Origin: Nesterenkonia sp. Act20
GTDB lineage: Bacteria > Actinomycetota > Actinomycetes > Actinomycetales > Micrococcaceae
Direction: 5' to 3'
Length of the DNA stretch: 64,000 nucleotides
Assembly: GCF_019173455.1 (NCBI RefSeq)
Contig: NZ_JADPQH010000001.1
Coordinates: 682,001-746,000, forward strand
Both the position numbers and the translations under genes were made by a program. A model generated the notes under the pieces. The model ran no database searches and was not told the origin of the DNA. It worked only from the letters and a program-made list of their open reading frames with translations. Positions 39,399 through 49,160 of the stretch are shown piece after piece; the first letter of the stretch is position 1, and every line of letters begins with the position of its first letter.

Positions 39399-39404
39399 TA
39401 GGAT
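39399..39404 (+). promoter_or_regulatory. -10-like TAGGAT, 6 nt before rpe GTG
   Basis: TAGGAT, the 6-nt spacer CGCCCC and the GTG start of rpe follow the leaderless pattern. rsmB ends 8 nt before, so rpe could have its own start inside the operon. Confidence 0.45.
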
Positions 39405-39410
39405 CGCCCC

Positions 39411-40064
39411 GTGAGCCGCACCTGCATCCACCCCAGCATCCTCAACGCCGACTTCGCGAACCTCCAGCGCGAGCTGGGCCGCATCACCACTGCCGACGCC
39501 GTCCATGTGGACGTGATGGACAACCACTTCGTGCCGAATCTGACGATCGGACTACCCGTGGTGAAGTCTCTGCGGGCCGCCACCGAGCTGCCGCTGGACG
39601 TGCATCTGATGATCGAGGATCCTGACACCTGGGCCCCGCAGTACGCCGAGATGGGCTGTGAATCCGTGACCTTCCACGCCGAGGCGGCGAAGGCCCCGAT
39701 CCGGCTCGCGCGGGAACTTCGCGCCCAGGGCGCACGGTCGGCCATGGCGCTGAAGCCGGCCACCCCCGTCGAGCCCTACCTGGACATGCTCGGGGAACTC
39801 GACATGCTGCTGCTGATGACGGTGGAGCCGGGGTTCGGCGGCCAGAGCTTCCTCGACCTGATCCTGCCCAAGATCCGCCGCGCGCGGGCCGCCATCGATG
39901 ACCTTGGCGGAGAGATCGCGCTGCAGGTGGACGGTGGAATCAGTGCGGAGACCATCACCCGGGCGGCAGAGGCCGGGGCCGACACCTTTGTGGCCGGCTC
40001 CGCCGTGTACTCGGCGGCGGACCCAGAGGCTGCGATCGCCGAGCTCCGCACACTGGCGGGCTGA
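39411..40064 (+). CDS. rpe: Ribulose-phosphate 3-epimerase
   Basis: Interconverts ribulose- and xylulose-5-phosphate in the pentose phosphate pathway. The 217-residue TIM barrel has [45 protein letters not shown] and QVDGGIS in order; the metal ligands and catalytic Asp residues are present. GTG at 39411 is preceded by a -10-like hexamer rather than a ribosome site. It is the last gene of the plus-strand block. Confidence 0.97.
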   Translation: MSRTCIHPSILNADFANLQRELGRITTADAVHVDVMDNHFVPNLTIGLPVVKSLRAATELPLDVHLMIEDPDTWAPQYAEMGCESVTFHAEAAKAPIRLARELRAQGARSAMALKPATPVEPYLDMLGELDMLLLMTVEPGFGGQSFLDLILPKIRRARAAIDDLGGEIALQVDGGISAETITRAAEAGADTFVAGSAVYSAADPEAAIAELRTLAG

Positions 40065-40086
40065 GCTGAGACGCGGACCGAGCTGA

Positions 40087-40105
40087 GCGAGGTTCTGGTC
40101 CTCGC
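40087..40105. terminator. Weak hairpin between convergent rpe and the LuxR gene
   Basis: GCGAGG and CCTCGC pair over a 7-nt loop in the 66-nt convergent gap. Six base pairs only and no T tract. Confidence 0.35.
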
Positions 40106-40130
40106 CTCCGCCCGGACGTGGCCGGCCGGC

Positions 40131-43085
40131 TCAGAGCGACCGGACGAGCCTGCGGATCTCCCGCCGCGAATGCAGCTGCAGCTTGGTCATGGCGTTGGCC
40201 ACGTGATACTCCACGGTCCGCACCGAGAGGACGAGCTGCTCAGCCACCTCGCGGTTCGTGCTGCCCTCCGAGACCAGCAGCGTCACCTGGCGCTCACGGC
40301 GGGACAGGCTGCGCAGTGCCTGCTCCACTTCGGCCCCGAGCTCGGGCTCGGCTCGCGCCGGCACTGCGGCCTCGGTGACCTGGGGCTTCGACGTGTGCTG
40401 CGACCCCAGCAGCGCGGCCGCGTGGGATCGGGCGGCCGGATGGTCGTTGAGAAGGTGCGGCCGCAAGGTCTCCATCAGCTGATTCGCCCGCTCCAGATGG
40501 GTATCGGCGCCGCAGGCCTGCAGCACCGAAGCTGACCAGACGGCGAGCTCCAGTGCAGTGGCCCGGTGCCGCGCGAGTTCGACCGGATAGCCGGAGACCA
40601 GCGCGCCGATGTCGAGCCCGAGCATCGCTCGGAAGATCCGGAACCCACCGCCCTCCCCGGGCGGCTGTGTGGGACGGATCGATGCGCTGCTGTCATAGCC
40701 GCGGAGCACCTGCAGCAGGCTCTCCATGGCCTCCTCCGGAGCACCAGCTGACCAGCGTTCGAAACCCCTCAGGTACGGGGTGGTGAGGTGCTGCTGGAAA
40801 TCCAGGAGGGAACTGCCGCTCTCGGCACCACGCAGCAGGGCAGGAAGCATGGCGGCCCAGCCGCTCAGATGCAGCGCTCGCGCAAGCATGCTCATCGCCT
40901 GGGGCTCCATCGCCCACCAGGCGGTCCTGTCGTCGCGCATGCTCAGGAGGTTTCGAGCGACCCCGCGGAAGTCGTTCTGCGAGGCTGCCAGACAGGCCTC
41001 CACCCAATCGATGGTGCCCGCGGCGAGCGGGCCATGGGCATGCTCGCTCTCATGCAGACGTTCCAGGCTCGCGCGGACCTTCTCCACCTCTCCACGGGCG
41101 GCAGGCACGACCAGCGAGACCGCGTAGGCCACGTGAGAGACCGCGTCCTCCCGGCGGACGAGCGCAGCTCCGGCGGCCCGCTCGGCCATCTTGGCCGCCT
41201 CATCCCAGTACCCGGAGCTGAACAGCAGCAGGGCCAGCTGGGTGCGCGCATACATCACATAGCTGCTCGAGCCTTCCTGCGCGGCCGCCAGGGAGAGATC
41301 GTGATAGGCGTCGGCCATCGAGCCCTGCTGGCGAAGCAGCGAGCCCCGGACGGAGTACAGGGCGGCCTCGAAGCGTTCGACTGCAGGCTCGCCCCGCAAT
41401 TCGGCCAGCCGCTCGGAGACGCACCGGATCATCGCGTCGATGTTCTGTGGCTGCTCTGCGGAGAGCTGGATCCACAGCGTGTTCAGCGTCTTGAGCCCGA
41501 GCAGATGGCTGCGGTCCCAGATATATCCGACCAGATCGAGCCCGTCCGGCCTCTCCAGCACCGCCTGCAGGCAGGCAGAGACGTCGTGGGCGAGCGTGGC
41601 GCCCCGGCTGCGCAGGGATTCTGAGAGCAGCCGTGCGCTCACCTCGATCACGGCCTCCGCGTAGATGGGCAGCCCCGGGTCCTGCTCGGGCCGGTGGGAT
41701 TCGAGTTCGAAGAGCGCCGCCTCCGTGTCCGACTGCTCCAACATCAGCAGGGCCAGGATTCCGGCCCGGCAGGTTGAGGGGGGCAACGCCCGCATGGAGG
41801 GCTCAAGCTCCTGCAGAGCACTGACACTGTCGGTGCGCACCGCGAGGCCGGCGAGCAGACACAAGGACTCCACATCGTCGAGATTCGTGGAGACCGCCGC
41901 CATCAGGTGGTCGAAGGCATCCCGGAAATCGTGTCGCTTCGCCGCGTGCCGAGCGTGGGCCTGCAGCTCTGCGATCACCTGAGCCCCGTCCGCGAGGCTG
42001 GGGTCCAGCCGAATCGCCTCCGCCAGGTGGCGGACGGAGCCCTCCCCCCGAAGGACCTCGGCAAGAGATACGAGGAGTCCCGCTCGATCCACCTCCGAGG
42101 TGCCGCTGAGCACGGCGCGGCTGAGCGAGCGCCTGCTCACGGCATACCGGCCGGTCAGCTCCTCCCAAGAGAGCAGCGAGGTGCTCAACAGCGCGGCCGG
42201 GTCCACGGGGGTCGAGAGCGCCGCCTCGATCTGGCCCCGGCTCAGCGAACCGTCAGCGGCCGCCAGCAGCTCGACCGCCCGCCGATCGCTGTCCTGCAGC
42301 CAGTTCATCCGGGTGAGCACATCGCGATGCATCCCGCTGTAGTCGGCAGACTTCACGGTGTGCACCAGCGCCTGGTCGATGCTGCGCGAACCCACCGGGG
42401 TCCGCCGAAGCCACAGCCCCACCTGCTCCACCAGACCCGGGTAGCCGTCCGTCTCCTCCATGACCCGGGCGGCGACGGCGTCGGAGATGGGCAGCATGGA
42501 ATAGGCCTCAAGAAGATCCGAGACATCGCGCAGTCCCAACGGCTGCAGCGAGATATAGGTGCCGCGGGGACTGGCCTGGGCGAGCCGGATCAGCCGCTGC
42601 ACCTCTGGACGCACGGAGGCCTGGGTGCTCAGCACCACCAGTACGGGTCCGTTCTGGAAGAGGCTGAGCGCCCGCCAGAGCGCGTCAGCAGAGACTTCGT
42701 CGACCAGGTGCAGGTTCTGCACGCTGAGCAGGTACGGCCGTTGCAGCGATGGGGCGGCGTCGAAGCCCGCGGCGAGGAGATCCTCGACCTCGCCGTGCCC
42801 TGCGCCCGCGAAACCGGAGCGTCTCGCAGCTCCGGAGAGGTCTGCGCCGAGGAGGTGCTGGATCGCAGATCCCGGCTGAGCCATGAAGGACTCATCGAGC
42901 AGGATCGTGCGCTCGTTCCATTCCGGGTAGCTCTCCATGGCACGGTGCAGCAGACGGGTCTTGCCTGAGCCGGTCAGACCCTCGACCAGGACGAACTGGG
43001 CCTTGCCGCTTCGCGCTCGATCAGCAGCCCGCTGGATCAACGCGATCTCCTCGCGTCTGCCCACGAAAGGGTCACTGCGGTGCAC
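40131..43085 (-). CDS. LAL-type LuxR-family transcriptional regulator with AAA ATPase domain
   Basis: The 984-residue protein has an N-terminal AAA/NTPase domain with Walker A GLTGSGKT (36-43) following the typical FVGRREEI start, a long helical middle with TPR-like segments (about 400-900), and a C-terminal LuxR HTH from about 920 (LSRRERQVTLLVSEGSTNREVAEQLVLSVRTVEYH, shown as one family block). LAL regulators bind a small inducer such as maltotriose in MalT; the ligand here is unknown. AAGGAG lies 6 nt before the GTG at 43085. There is no adjacent target operon on its strand, so it looks like an orphan regulator. Confidence 0.9.
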   Translation of the reverse strand: MHRSDPFVGRREEIALIQRAADRARSGKAQFVLVEGLTGSGKTRLLHRAMESYPEWNERTILLDESFMAQPGSAIQHLLGADLSGAARRSGFAGAGHGEVEDLLAAGFDAAPSLQRPYLLSVQNLHLVDEVSADALWRALSLFQNGPVLVVLSTQASVRPEVQRLIRLAQASPRGTYISLQPLGLRDVSDLLEAYSMLPISDAVAARVMEETDGYPGLVEQVGLWLRRTPVGSRSIDQALVHTVKSADYSGMHRDVLTRMNWLQDSDRRAVELLAAADGSLSRGQIEAALSTPVDPAALLSTSLLSWEELTGRYAVSRRSLSRAVLSGTSEVDRAGLLVSLAEVLRGEGSVRHLAEAIRLDPSLADGAQVIAELQAHARHAAKRHDFRDAFDHLMAAVSTNLDDVESLCLLAGLAVRTDSVSALQELEPSMRALPPSTCRAGILALLMLEQSDTEAALFELESHRPEQDPGLPIYAEAVIEVSARLLSESLRSRGATLAHDVSACLQAVLERPDGLDLVGYIWDRSHLLGLKTLNTLWIQLSAEQPQNIDAMIRCVSERLAELRGEPAVERFEAALYSVRGSLLRQQGSMADAYHDLSLAAAQEGSSSYVMYARTQLALLLFSSGYWDEAAKMAERAAGAALVRREDAVSHVAYAVSLVVPAARGEVEKVRASLERLHESEHAHGPLAAGTIDWVEACLAASQNDFRGVARNLLSMRDDRTAWWAMEPQAMSMLARALHLSGWAAMLPALLRGAESGSSLLDFQQHLTTPYLRGFERWSAGAPEEAMESLLQVLRGYDSSASIRPTQPPGEGGGFRIFRAMLGLDIGALVSGYPVELARHRATALELAVWSASVLQACGADTHLERANQLMETLRPHLLNDHPAARSHAAALLGSQHTSKPQVTEAAVPARAEPELGAEVEQALRSLSRRERQVTLLVSEGSTNREVAEQLVLSVRTVEYHVANAMTKLQLHSRREIRRLVRSL

Positions 43086-43120
43086 CGCGGGCTCCTTGGT
43101 CGAGAGATCAGTTGGTGAAG

Positions 43121-43126
43121 ACTATA
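43121..43126 (-). promoter_or_regulatory. -10-like TATAGT upstream of the LuxR gene
   Basis: Minus-strand TATAGT lies 35 nt before the GTG. A -35 box at proper spacing is weak. The rest of the 294-nt gap up to nrdR holds two hairpins and no gene. Confidence 0.4.
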
Positions 43127-43241
43127 CCGGCCCCGTATCTTCTACTGGGTTTATCCGGCTGGGCTACTGGGTTCCGCCTGTTCTGCGCAGCGCAGGGACG
43201 CACGGGGCGTCTAATGGTAGGGCCTTCTCGGAGGCGCAGGT

Positions 43242-43277
43242 GGTCCGGAGAGAAACTCAGGGGGTTCTCTCCGGACC
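43242..43277. terminator. Hairpin between nrdR and the LuxR gene
   Basis: GGTCCGGAGAGAA and TTCTCTCCGGACC form a perfect 13-bp stem with a 10-nt loop. It is the second hairpin after nrdR and may back up the first or insulate the LuxR promoter. Confidence 0.55.
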
Positions 43278-43323
43278 ATCAGTGCATCTGGCTGGAGAAG
43301 TCCCCGACGGTGAAGACGAGAAA

Positions 43324-43367
43324 ACCGGCGGTGCTCTCAACCTTCCCCAGAAGAGAGCACCGCCGGT
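43324..43367 (-). terminator. Terminator of nrdR
   Basis: ACCGGCGGTGCTCTC pairs with GAGAGCACCGCCGGT (15 bp, perfect, 14-nt loop), followed on the minus strand by TTTTCTC. It begins 12 nt after the nrdR stop and is one of the few hairpins here with a T tract. Confidence 0.85.
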
Positions 43368-43379
43368 ACGTCCATGAGT

Positions 43380-43883
43380 CTAGCGGAATCCGAACCTTGG
43401 CTGGACAACGGTTGCACCTGAACTTGAAGGTCCGTGGAGTTCCTCCCGGCGCAGCTCCGCGATCGCGTTCTCAAAGTCCAGCAGGGACTCGAACCCGCGG
43501 TAGACCGAGGCGAAGCGCATATAGGCCACGACGTCGAGCCGGCGCAGGGGTCCGAGGATCGCGAGGCCCACATCGTTGGCGTCGACCTCGGCGTTGCCAG
43601 CGGCGCGGATCGTCTCCTCCACCTCCTGGGCGAGCACTGCGAGATCATCATTGGACACGGGACGACCCTGGCATGCCTTGCGCACCCCGTTGATGACCTT
43701 CGAGCGGTCGAACGGCTCCGCGGCACCCGATCGTTTGATCACATTGAGGCTGGTGGTCTCCATGGTGGTGAAGCGCTTGGAGCACTGCGGACACTGACGA
43801 CGACGGCGGATGCCGGAGCCATCGTCCAACATGCGTGAATCGACGACCCGGGAGGAGTCATGGCGGCAGTAGGGGCAGTACAT
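43380..43883 (-). CDS. nrdR: Transcriptional repressor NrdR
   Basis: Zinc/ATP-cone repressor of ribonucleotide reductase genes. The 167 residues have the zinc ribbon with C3, C6, C31 and C34, and an ATP-cone at about 49-139 ([24 protein letters not shown]). The ATG at 43883 is fixed by the metal-binding Cys at position 3. No nrd genes are nearby. Two NrdR-box sequences lie in its own promoter, which suggests autorepression, and a terminator follows, so it is monocistronic. Confidence 0.97.
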   Translation of the reverse strand: MYCPYCRHDSSRVVDSRMLDDGSGIRRRRQCPQCSKRFTTMETTSLNVIKRSGAAEPFDRSKVINGVRKACQGRPVSNDDLAVLAQEVEETIRAAGNAEVDANDVGLAILGPLRRLDVVAYMRFASVYRGFESLLDFENAIAELRREELHGPSSSGATVVQPRFGFR

Positions 43884-43889
43884 GGGGCA

Positions 43890-43919
43890 AGTCTACCGAC
43901 CACATATAGTGTGCTTCAA
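43890..43919 (-). promoter_or_regulatory. nrdR promoter
   Basis: TTGAAG (43914-43919), an 18-nt spacer and TAGACT (43890-43895), then 6 nt to the ATG at 43883. The short distance and missing ribosome site suggest a leaderless mRNA. The spacer is occupied by an NrdR box. Confidence 0.6.
43897..43912 (-). promoter_or_regulatory. NrdR box 2 (promoter spacer)
   Basis: Minus-strand ACACTATATGTGGTCG fits the acaCwAtATaTwGtgt consensus at most core positions. It lies exactly between the -35 and -10 elements of nrdR, where a bound repressor would block polymerase. Confidence 0.6.
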
Positions 43920-43927
43920 ATCATCCA

Positions 43928-43943
43928 CCACAAGATGTTGTGG
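43928..43943 (-). promoter_or_regulatory. NrdR box 1 (upstream)
   Basis: Minus-strand CCACAACATCTTGTGG is nearly palindromic and matches the NrdR consensus core at 8 of 10 positions. Its start is 31 bp, three helical turns, from box 2, the spacing known for paired NrdR boxes. Confidence 0.65.
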
Positions 43944-43970
43944 CTACGGCCTTCTCCTGCGCCTCACGGC

Positions 43971-46900
43971 TCACAGCTCGAGGCATCCCGGTCCGAGCAG
44001 GACCTTCAGATCACCGAACAATGCCGGTGAGGGGCTCACCTGATACTCGTGGCCCAGCCTCATGACCTCGATGCGGTCTCCGGAGAGCAGCCGGACGTGG
44101 ACGTCGCTGGTGCCGCGATGGGCCCTGAGCGTCCTGCCCAGCTCGGTGACCAGGCGTTCCGAGGCACGCTGCGCGGAGACTGAGACGACGACGGGACCGG
44201 CGTTGCCGTCCTCGTTGATCTCCGGCACGACGACGTCCATCGCCTTGAGCGTGACGCTGCCGTCCTCGCGACGATCGATCTGCCCCTTCACCGAGACGAC
44301 CAGGTCTTCGGCCAGGATCATCGACACCGCCTGATAGGTCTTGCCGAAGAACATCACCTCGATGGTGCCCGCCATGTCCTCGATCTCGGCCCTGGCATAG
44401 GGGTTGCCCGAGGACTTGGCGACGCGCCGCTGCAACGAGGTAATCATTCCGGCGATGGTGATCCCGGCGCCGTCGGCCGGCCCGTCCTCCCCCATCACCG
44501 AGCTGATCGAGCGGTCGGCGTGGTGGGCGAGCACCCGCTCGAGTCCCTGCAGCGGGTGGTCCGAGACGTAGAGCCCGAGCATCTCGCGCTCAAAGGAGAG
44601 CTTGTCCATCTTCTCCCATTCGGGCAGGTCAGGAACGCTGACCGAGAGGGAATCCCCCAGCTCCATATCCGCGCTGCCGAAGAGGTCCGTCTCGTAGGCC
44701 TGCGAACCCTTCTTCTCCGAGATCGCCTGGTCGATGGCCTGTTCGTGGATGGTCACGAGGGCCCGACGGGTATGACCCAGCTCGTCGAATCCCCCGGCCT
44801 TGATCAGCGATTCGATGGTGCGCTTATTGCACACCTGCATCGGGACCTTCTTGAGGAAGTCGGCGAACGTCTCGTAGGGGCCCTTCTCCTCACGCGCCGA
44901 AACCATGCCGGCGACCACGTTGGAGCCCACATTGCGCACCGCGCCCATGCCGAAACGGATCGTGTCGTCGCCCACCGGGGTGAAGGTCAGCGCGGATTCG
45001 TTGATGCTCGGGGAGGTGACGGTGACGCCCATGCGGCGGCACTCGGAGAGGTAGAGCGCGAGCTTGTCGCGGTTCTCACCCACCGAGGTGAGCAGGGCCG
45101 CCAGGTACTCGGCCGGATAGTTGGCCTTGAGGTAGGCGGTCCAGTACGCGATGAGTCCGTAGGCGGCGGTGTGCGCCTTGTTGAAGGCGTAGTCGGAGAA
45201 GGGCAGCAGCACGTCCCAGAGCGCCTTGATCGCCGCCGCGGAGTATCCGTGCTCCTCCATGCCGGAGGAGAAGTTCACATACTGCTTGTCCAGCTCGGAC
45301 TTCTTCTTCTTGCCCATGGCGCGGCGCAGGATGTCGGCCTGGCCCAGCGAGTAGCCGGCCACCTTCTGCGCGATCGCCATCACCTGCTCCTGGTAGACGA
45401 TCAGCCCGTGCGTGGTGCCCAGGATCTCGCGCAGCGGCTCCTCCAGCTCCGGGTGGATCGGACTGACGTCCTGGTGCCCGTTCTTGCGCAGCGCATAGTT
45501 GGTGTGTGAGTTCGCGCCCATGGGTCCTGGGCGGTACAGCGCCAGGGCTGCGGAGATGTCTTCGAAGTTGTCCGGGCGCATCAATCGCAGCAGCGAGCGC
45601 ATGCCGCCGCCGTCGAGCTGGAAGACGCCCAACGTGTCGCCTCGGGCGAGCAGGTCGTACGCGGCGCGGTCGGTCAGCTCGAGGTTCTCCAGGTCGAGCT
45701 CGATGCCCTTGTTGAGCTGGATGTTCTCCAGACAGTCGGAGATGATCGTGAGGTTGCGCAGACCCAGGAAGTCCATCTTGATCAGACCCAGGTTTTCGCA
45801 GATCGGGTAGTCGAACTGCGTGATGATCGCGCCGTCCTGCTCGCGCTTCATGATCGGGATGATGTCGATCAGCGGATCGCTGGACATGATCACGCCCGCC
45901 GCGTGCACACCCCACTGGCGCTTGAGGCCCTCAAGTCCGGAGGCGAGGTCGAAGATCTCCTTCATCCGCGGGTCCGAGTCGAGGAACTCGCGCATCTCGG
46001 AAGCTTCGGAGTAGCGAGGCGACTTCGATTCGTAGATGTCGCCCAGCGGCATCGGCTTGCCCATGGCATCAGGCGGCATCTTCTTGGTCAGCTGATCGCC
46101 GGTGGAGAAGGGCTCCCCCATGACGCGGGCAGAGTCCTTCAGCGCCTGCTTGGACTTGATCGTGCCGTAGGTGACGATCATGGCCACGCGTTCGTCGCCG
46201 TACTTGTTCACCACGTACTGGATGACCTCGGAGCGGCGACGGTCATCGAAGTCGACGTCGAAGTCGGGCATGGAGACGCGGTCGGGGTTCAGGAAGCGCT
46301 CGAAGATCAGGCCGTGCTGCAGCGGGTTGAGGTCGGTGATGCGCATCGCGAAGGCGACCATGGAACCCGGGCCCGAGCCGCGTCCGGGACCCACTCGGAT
46401 GCCCTGCTCCTTGGCCCAGGTGATGAAGTCGGCCACGACCAGGAAGTAGCCCGGGAAGCCCATCTGGGTGATGACACCGATCTCGTACTCGGCCTGCCTG
46501 CGGACCTCGTCGGGGATGCCGTTCGGGAACCGGTAGTGCAGGCCCCTCTCGACCTCCTGGACGAACCAGGACTCCTCAGACTCGCCATCAGGCACCGGGA
46601 ATCGGGGCATATAGGAGGCCGACTCGTTGAACTCCACCTGGCAGCGCTCGGCGATGGCCAGGGTGTTGTCGCAGGCCTCGGGGAAGTCGCGGAAGAGATC
46701 ACGCATCTCCGCGGCGGACTTGAGGTAGAACTCCTCGGAGCCGAACTTGAACCGGTTCGGGTCATCCAGGGTGGAGTTGGACTGCACACACAGCAGCGCG
46801 CCGTGGGCCTTGTGATCATGCTGGTGCGTGTAGTGCAGGTCATTGGTCGCGACCATGGGCATGTTCAGCTCGCGGGCGAGCTTGATCAGGTCCTGTTTGA

Positions 46901-47507
46901 CCTTCCGCTCGATGTCCAGCCCATGGTCCATGAGCTCGCAGTAGAAGTTCTCCCGCCCGAAGAGGTCCTGGTACTCCCCGGCGGCCTTCTTCGCCTCCTC
47001 GTACTGACCCAGGTGCAGCCGGGTCTGGATCTCCCCGGAGGGGCAGCCGGTGGTGGCGATGATCCCTTTGCCGTAGGTCTGCAGCAGTTCGCGGTCCATG
47101 CGCGGCTTATAGAAGTAGCCCTCCAGGGAGGCCTTCGAGCCCATCCGGAAGAGGTTGTGCATTCCGGTGGTGTTCTCCGCCCACATGGTCATATGCGTGT
47201 AAGCGCCTCCGCCGGAGACGTCCTTCTCTCCGATGACCCCGTCGCCCCATTTCACGCGGGTGCGGTTCGAGCGGTGCGTGCCGGGAGACAGATAGGCCTC
47301 CAGCCCGATGATCGGCTTCACGTCGTAGTTCTGTGCGGTCTTCCAGAACTCGTAGGCGCCGAAGAGGAACCCATGATCGGTGGTGGCTACGGCGGGCATG
47401 CCGAGGTTCTGGGTCTGTTCGAAGAGCTCACCGATCTTCGCGGCCCCGTCGAGCATCGAGTATTCGGTGTGATTGTGCAGGTGGACGAAGTCGCCAGTGG
47501 CAGCCAT
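43971..47507 (-). CDS. dnaE: DNA polymerase III alpha subunit
   Basis: Replicative polymerase of 1178 residues. It has the N-terminal PHP domain with HLHNHTEYS (9-17), the polymerase core with the catalytic aspartates of MPDFDVDFDD (about 413-422), the fingers and tandem HhH region, and an OB fold near 1000-1090 (ITIAGMITSLQRRVAK). The PHP metal ligands look intact, so the domain may proofread as in mycobacterial DnaE1. It follows rluD by 2 nt and ends before the nrdR promoter. Confidence 0.97.
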   Translation of the reverse strand: MAATGDFVHLHNHTEYSMLDGAAKIGELFEQTQNLGMPAVATTDHGFLFGAYEFWKTAQNYDVKPIIGLEAYLSPGTHRSNRTRVKWGDGVIGEKDVSGGGAYTHMTMWAENTTGMHNLFRMGSKASLEGYFYKPRMDRELLQTYGKGIIATTGCPSGEIQTRLHLGQYEEAKKAAGEYQDLFGRENFYCELMDHGLDIERKVKQDLIKLARELNMPMVATNDLHYTHQHDHKAHGALLCVQSNSTLDDPNRFKFGSEEFYLKSAAEMRDLFRDFPEACDNTLAIAERCQVEFNESASYMPRFPVPDGESEESWFVQEVERGLHYRFPNGIPDEVRRQAEYEIGVITQMGFPGYFLVVADFITWAKEQGIRVGPGRGSGPGSMVAFAMRITDLNPLQHGLIFERFLNPDRVSMPDFDVDFDDRRRSEVIQYVVNKYGDERVAMIVTYGTIKSKQALKDSARVMGEPFSTGDQLTKKMPPDAMGKPMPLGDIYESKSPRYSEASEMREFLDSDPRMKEIFDLASGLEGLKRQWGVHAAGVIMSSDPLIDIIPIMKREQDGAIITQFDYPICENLGLIKMDFLGLRNLTIISDCLENIQLNKGIELDLENLELTDRAAYDLLARGDTLGVFQLDGGGMRSLLRLMRPDNFEDISAALALYRPGPMGANSHTNYALRKNGHQDVSPIHPELEEPLREILGTTHGLIVYQEQVMAIAQKVAGYSLGQADILRRAMGKKKKSELDKQYVNFSSGMEEHGYSAAAIKALWDVLLPFSDYAFNKAHTAAYGLIAYWTAYLKANYPAEYLAALLTSVGENRDKLALYLSECRRMGVTVTSPSINESALTFTPVGDDTIRFGMGAVRNVGSNVVAGMVSAREEKGPYETFADFLKKVPMQVCNKRTIESLIKAGGFDELGHTRRALVTIHEQAIDQAISEKKGSQAYETDLFGSADMELGDSLSVSVPDLPEWEKMDKLSFEREMLGLYVSDHPLQGLERVLAHHADRSISSVMGEDGPADGAGITIAGMITSLQRRVAKSSGNPYARAEIEDMAGTIEVMFFGKTYQAVSMILAEDLVVSVKGQIDRREDGSVTLKAMDVVVPEINEDGNAGPVVVSVSAQRASERLVTELGRTLRAHRGTSDVHVRLLSGDRIEVMRLGHEYQVSPSPALFGDLKVLLGPGCLEL

Positions 47508-47509
47508 GG

Positions 47510-48484
47510 TCAGCCGTTCTCCAAGAGTGTGAGGGCCTGGGCAAGGTCAGCGGGATAGTCAGAGCGGTAGCTGACCCATTCTCCGGTTCCGGGGTGGTGG
47601 AAGCCGAGCTCCACCGCGTGCAGCCATTGCCGGGTGAGACCCAGTTCGGCGGCCAGCTGCGGGTCGGCTCCGTAGGTGAGGTCTCCCGCACAGGGGTGCG
47701 CCAGGGCGGAGAAATGGACGCGGATCTGATGGGTGCGTCCGGTCTCCAGGGTGACGTCGAGCAGGCTCGCGCGCCCGTACGCCTCGATGAGCTTGTAATG
47801 GGTGCGGGACTCCCGCCCTCCCTCGAGCACGGCGAAACGCCAGTCATGGCCCGGGTGGCGACCGATGGGGGCATCGATGGTCCCGTCCACCGGATCGGGC
47901 AGCCCCTGGACCAGCGCGTGGTAGGTCTTCTTCGTGCTGCGCTGTCGGAAGGCATCCTTGAGCATGGTGTAGGCGCGTTCCGTCTTGGCCACGACCATCA
48001 CCCCGGAGGTGCCGACGTCGAGCCGGTGAACGATCCCTCTGCGCTCCTGCGCTCCGGAGGTGGAGATCTCCACCCCTGCGGCCAGCAGACCACCGATCAC
48101 GGTCGGGCCTGTCCACCCAGGCGAAGGGTGCGCCGCCACACCGACGGGCTTGTCCACGACGACGACGTCGTCGTCCTCGTGCAGCAGGAACATATTCTCC
48201 ACGGCTTCGATCCTCACCTCCAGGGGGTCGTGCGACTCGGGCACCAGCACGCTGAGCAGGGCTCCGGCCTGAAGCCTGTCCGACTTCTTCACGGCTCGGC
48301 CTGCGGCTCGACCCTGGGTCCGGTCCTGCGCCCAGGTGACCAGCCCGTCCTTGAGCCACTGGGTGGTCTCCGTGCGGGAGACCTCGAAGAGGCTGGCAAG
48401 CACCGCGTCGGCGCGCGAACCGTCCAGTGCCTCGGGCACGTCGACCTGCTGGGCGGTCTGCGCGGAGCTCTCCTGCGCGGTCAT
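47510..48484 (-). CDS. rluD: RluA-family pseudouridine synthase (RluD-like)
   Basis: Isomerises uridines in 23S rRNA. The 324 residues have an N-terminal S4-like RNA-binding domain and the RluA core with the catalytic Asp in [11 protein letters not shown] (D156), [11 protein letters not shown] and GRTHQIRVH. The exact target positions cannot be told from sequence. The ATG overlaps the lspA stop by 4 nt; lspA-rluD-dnaE is a common actinobacterial order. Confidence 0.95.
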   Translation of the reverse strand: MTAQESSAQTAQQVDVPEALDGSRADAVLASLFEVSRTETTQWLKDGLVTWAQDRTQGRAAGRAVKKSDRLQAGALLSVLVPESHDPLEVRIEAVENMFLLHEDDDVVVVDKPVGVAAHPSPGWTGPTVIGGLLAAGVEISTSGAQERRGIVHRLDVGTSGVMVVAKTERAYTMLKDAFRQRSTKKTYHALVQGLPDPVDGTIDAPIGRHPGHDWRFAVLEGGRESRTHYKLIEAYGRASLLDVTLETGRTHQIRVHFSALAHPCAGDLTYGADPQLAAELGLTRQWLHAVELGFHHPGTGEWVSYRSDYPADLAQALTLLENG

Positions 48485-49104
48485 GCCTGCTTCTCTTCTG
48501 GAGCTTCGGGATCGGTGGGCGTCCCTTCAGCCGTTCGCTTGCTGCTCTGCTCGCGAGTGCCGTCGAGGTTCAGCCCGAAGAGCAGCATCGCGCAGATGCC
48601 GATGATCGAACACACGATGAACGAGTCGGCGATGTTGAAGATCGCGAAGTTGGGGACGGCGATGAAGTCCACCACGTGTCCCTGTCCGAAGCTGGCGACT
48701 CCCTCGCCGCCCAGCGAAGGATCCCGGAAGATCCGGTCCGTCAGATTTCCGGCCACTCCCCCGGCCAGTCCGCCGAGTCCCAGCGCCCAGAGCCAGGAGC
48801 CGCCGAGGGCGCGGCTCTTGACGACGACGTATCCCAGCACCAGACACATGATCAGGGTGAAGATCCACGTGTGGTCGGTGCCCATGGAGAAGGCGGCGCC
48901 GGGGTTGAGGTGATATCGCCAGAAGAGCACGGGAGGAAGGACCTCGGTCTGCTCCCCCAGCGTCATCGTGGATTCGACCCAGATCTTCGTTAACTGATCA
49001 ACGGCCCAGGCGAACACTGCCAGTGCCGCTGCCACCAGGATGGCAGTTCGGCGTGACGGGGTTTGCGTGGACCGCTGATGGACGGGAGCAGGCTGTTCAG
49101 ACAC
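48481..49104 (-). CDS. lspA: Lipoprotein signal peptidase
   Basis: Membrane aspartyl protease that cuts lipoprotein signal peptides after Lgt has acted (lgt is at 20726-21904). The 207 residues have four membrane helices and the catalytic aspartates D123 (AGNLTDR) and D160 (FNIADS). N- and C-terminal polar tails of about 20 and 30 residues are extra. The GTG at 49104 has TAGAAT 6 nt upstream and no ribosome site, so the operon may start leaderless here. Confidence 0.97.
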   Translation of the reverse strand: MSEQPAPVHQRSTQTPSRRTAILVAAALAVFAWAVDQLTKIWVESTMTLGEQTEVLPPVLFWRYHLNPGAAFSMGTDHTWIFTLIMCLVLGYVVVKSRALGGSWLWALGLGGLAGGVAGNLTDRIFRDPSLGGEGVASFGQGHVVDFIAVPNFAIFNIADSFIVCSIIGICAMLLFGLNLDGTREQSSKRTAEGTPTDPEAPEEKQA

Positions 49105-49110
49105 CGTTGG

Positions 49111-49116
49111 ATTCTA
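49111..49116 (-). promoter_or_regulatory. -10-like TAGAAT, 6 nt before lspA GTG
   Basis: Minus-strand TAGAAT, the spacer CCAACG and the GTG start reproduce the leaderless pattern, with five of six matches to TATAAT. It would drive lspA-rluD-dnaE. Confidence 0.55.
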
Positions 49117-49160
49117 CAGGCCGGGTGCCCTGCGAACGCCCCTGACTCCCAGGGAGAGGG

